A stretch of 64,000 bases of DNA from Lachnospiraceae bacterium NSJ-143 (GTDB lineage Bacteria > Bacillota > Clostridia > Lachnospirales > Anaerotignaceae). The stretch covers positions 473,430-537,429 of the forward strand of contig JALIFM010000002.1 in the NCBI GenBank assembly GCA_022867625.1. The letters are read 5' to 3'. The notes beneath the pieces are model-generated. The model searched no databases. It was not told the origin of the DNA and saw only the letters and a program-made list of their open reading frames with translations. Position numbers and translations under genes: made by a program. This document shows, piece after piece, positions 62,549-64,000 of the stretch. Each line of letters opens with the position of its first letter. Position 1 is the first letter of the stretch.

Positions 62549-63883
62549 GTGACTTATGAAGAATTAAAAAAGATAATTGACAATCTTCATGAAGAAATTA
62601 TGATTTATGACAATGATTATAATTTGATTTATTTAAATAATGCAAGCCTGAGGCATTATGGCTTAAGGCCAGAAGAACTGATTGGGAAAAAGTTTAATGA
62701 GCTTGACGATATATTTTGGGATAACTCTACCCTTCCGGAAGTATATGCCACAAAAAAAACTGTTGCTAAACGTCAGGTAACTAACCTTGGCAAAGATGTA
62801 ATAACTATCTCAGTACCTGTATTTGATAAAAATGGAAATATACAGTATGTGGCTCAGAATGTAAGCGATATCTATTCATTCAATGAGTTTACAAAAGCAG
62901 AGGAAAAATCAATAAGTATTGCAAGCACATCTAAAGAGGATAATAACGAGATACAGTTTTACATACAAAATGAAGAAATGAAGCGTATTTTTTCATTCAT
63001 ACAAAAAGTTAAAAACATAAATTCGCCTTGTATACTGCTTGGGGAGACCGGTACTGGCAAAAGCTTTATTGCCAAATATATGCACAGTATCAGCAGCCGT
63101 AAAAACAGGCCTTTTGTAACTATAAACTGCTCATGTATAAACCCTAATTTAATAGAGTCTGAATTGTTTGGCTATAAGAAAGGCGCGTTTTCTGGAGCCA
63201 GCACAACAGGCAAAAGAGGCCTTGTTGAGGTGGCAGACGGAGGAATTTTATTCTTAGATGAGATATCAGAAATGCCATACGATTTACAGGCAAAGCTTCT
63301 TTTATTTATACAGGATAAAGAGTTTATACCTGTAGGGGGCGAAAGAAAGCAAAAGGTTGATGTTAAAATTATCGCTGCTACAAACAGAAATCTGGAACAG
63401 ATGGTTGACAATGGTACATTCAGAGAGGATTTATACTTCAGGCTCAACACATTTGAGATAACTGTTCCGCCATTGAGAGACAGGCGAGATGAAATAGACG
63501 GGCTTACAGACTATTACCTTAAAATGTACAATGAGCTTTATGGTAAGGAGCATACTGTCAGTGATGAGGTAAGAAAAGTGTTTCATCAGTACTCTTGGCC
63601 GGGCAATATAAGGGAATTATCACATATAATTGAAAAGACGGTAGTGCTTTCGTCTAATAAGGAAATTACAACAACAAACCTGCCTAAATCGCTGTTTAAT
63701 CTAAGTGTAGATTACAGCATAGAAAAATATATGGACAGACCTCTTGATGAAATTCTTGAGGAGGTAGAAAAAAAGGTGGTTATTGAGGCATATAAAAAAT
63801 ATAAATCAAGTGTTAAGGTTGCAAAGGCGCTGAATATAAGCCAGCCAAAAGCATACCGACTCATAAAAAAGTATACAAATTAG
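62549..63883 (+). CDS. Sigma-54-dependent activator: PAS, AAA+ and Fis-type HTH
   Basis: 444 residues. An N-terminal PAS domain (~8-115, YDNDYNLIYLNNASLRHYGL) is followed by an AAA+ domain (~145-375) with Walker A GETGTGKS (165-172), the sigma-54 contact loop GAFSGA (212-217, a variant of GAFTGA), ILFLDEISEMP, and RDRRDEI. A Fis-type helix-turn-helix ends the protein (SSVKVAKALNISQPKAYRLIKKY). The PAS domain probably senses a metabolite. Start GTG 62549 has GAGGTGG 8 bases upstream. It lies next to a sigma-54 promoter and presumably activates it. Confidence 0.93.
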   Translation: MTYEELKKIIDNLHEEIMIYDNDYNLIYLNNASLRHYGLRPEELIGKKFNELDDIFWDNSTLPEVYATKKTVAKRQVTNLGKDVITISVPVFDKNGNIQYVAQNVSDIYSFNEFTKAEEKSISIASTSKEDNNEIQFYIQNEEMKRIFSFIQKVKNINSPCILLGETGTGKSFIAKYMHSISSRKNRPFVTINCSCINPNLIESELFGYKKGAFSGASTTGKRGLVEVADGGILFLDEISEMPYDLQAKLLLFIQDKEFIPVGGERKQKVDVKIIAATNRNLEQMVDNGTFREDLYFRLNTFEITVPPLRDRRDEIDGLTDYYLKMYNELYGKEHTVSDEVRKVFHQYSWPGNIRELSHIIEKTVVLSSNKEITTTNLPKSLFNLSVDYSIEKYMDRPLDEILEEVEKKVVIEAYKKYKSSVKVAKALNISQPKAYRLIKKYTN

Positions 63884-63961
63884 TCATGACCACGCCTAAA
63901 AGACGTGGCATGACCCAGCCCTATAAGGGCTTATTACTGCCAGCGCCTTAATGACGCTGGC
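63883..63961. repeat. Three consecutive hairpins at the right edge
   Basis: Hairpin 1 (63883-63914): GTCATG and CCACG pair with CGTGG and CATGAC around one bulged A. Hairpin 2 (63917-63931): AGCCCT with AGGGCT. Hairpin 3 (63939-63961): GCCAGCG with CGCTGGC. Gaps are 2 and 7 bases. Such packed perfect stems without T-runs resemble an IS200/IS605-type end or a structured RNA. The window ends too soon to decide. Confidence 0.6.
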
Positions 63962-64000
63962 TTTCACTTTGTTCAAGCCTTTGTGGACTGATTATCTGCT

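Overview
The window is a low-GC chromosomal segment of a spore-forming Clostridia-class Firmicute, most probably of the Lachnospirales/Lachnospiraceae type. The evidence is strong AGGAGG-type ribosome sites, frequent TTG/GTG starts, a T-box riboswitch on pheST, the sporulation gene yunB, GatCAB with an archaeal-type AspRS, LL-diaminopimelate aminotransferase, and the gene orders rimP-nusA-rnpM-ylxQ-infB-rbfA-nrnA-truB-ribF-rpsO-pnp and miaB-ricA/ylbF-mutS-mutL-miaA. Almost all of 1-57.8 kb is core genome. No rRNA, tRNA, complete insertion sequence or CRISPR array was seen.

Layout. 1-3.5 kb: tail of aspS and gatCAB (tRNA transamidation). 3.6-4.7 kb: an Xre regulator with a membrane partner, then a cold-shock protein with a structured leader. 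4.8-7.6 kb (minus): class A PBP. 7.8-11.3 kb: yunB followed by larE-larB-larC, the nickel-pincer cofactor genes, with LarC split in frame and no larA. 11.7-14.2 kb: two secreted cell-wall hydrolases. 14.4-20.7 kb: mrp and purine genes purC-purF-purB and purA. 20.8-33.2 kb: the translation/RNA operon, a M16 peptidase and a small membrane protein. 33.5-38.6 kb: dapF-dapL, hflX, a PrsW-like protein, a Nudix hydrolase and a small acidic protein. 38.7-46.4 kb: DEAD-box helicase (minus), uppP, pheST and a CAP-domain secreted protein. 46.7-57.8 kb: mscS, miaB, a YlbF/YmcA protein, mutS, mutL, miaA, a Met-gamma-lyase-family PLP enzyme and a D,D-carboxypeptidase.

The accessory part is 57.8-64 kb. An islet of about 1.1 kb (57.87-59.03 kb) is bracketed by copies of a 14-base repeat and holds two unrecognised minus-strand genes, a possible 19-residue peptide and a coding relic. 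A signal-less amidase gene follows. Next comes a compact sigma-54 unit: three perfect TATTC-N6-GAATA palindromes, a consensus -24/-12 promoter (TGGCAC-N5-TTGCT), two tandem class III CoA-transferases and a PAS/AAA+/Fis activator. The first transferase has Glu where the catalytic Asp is expected. The window ends in three tightly packed hairpins.

Regulatory structure is abundant: a WalR-like TGTAAC/T direct repeat before two cell-wall genes, a roughly 26-bp leader hairpin before pnp, a 12-bp leader hairpin before the cold-shock gene, tandem terminator-like hairpins before hflX, and an attenuator-like hairpin before rimP. Starts were chosen from Shine-Dalgarno position and family N-termini; function calls rest on motif recognition, with no database search.
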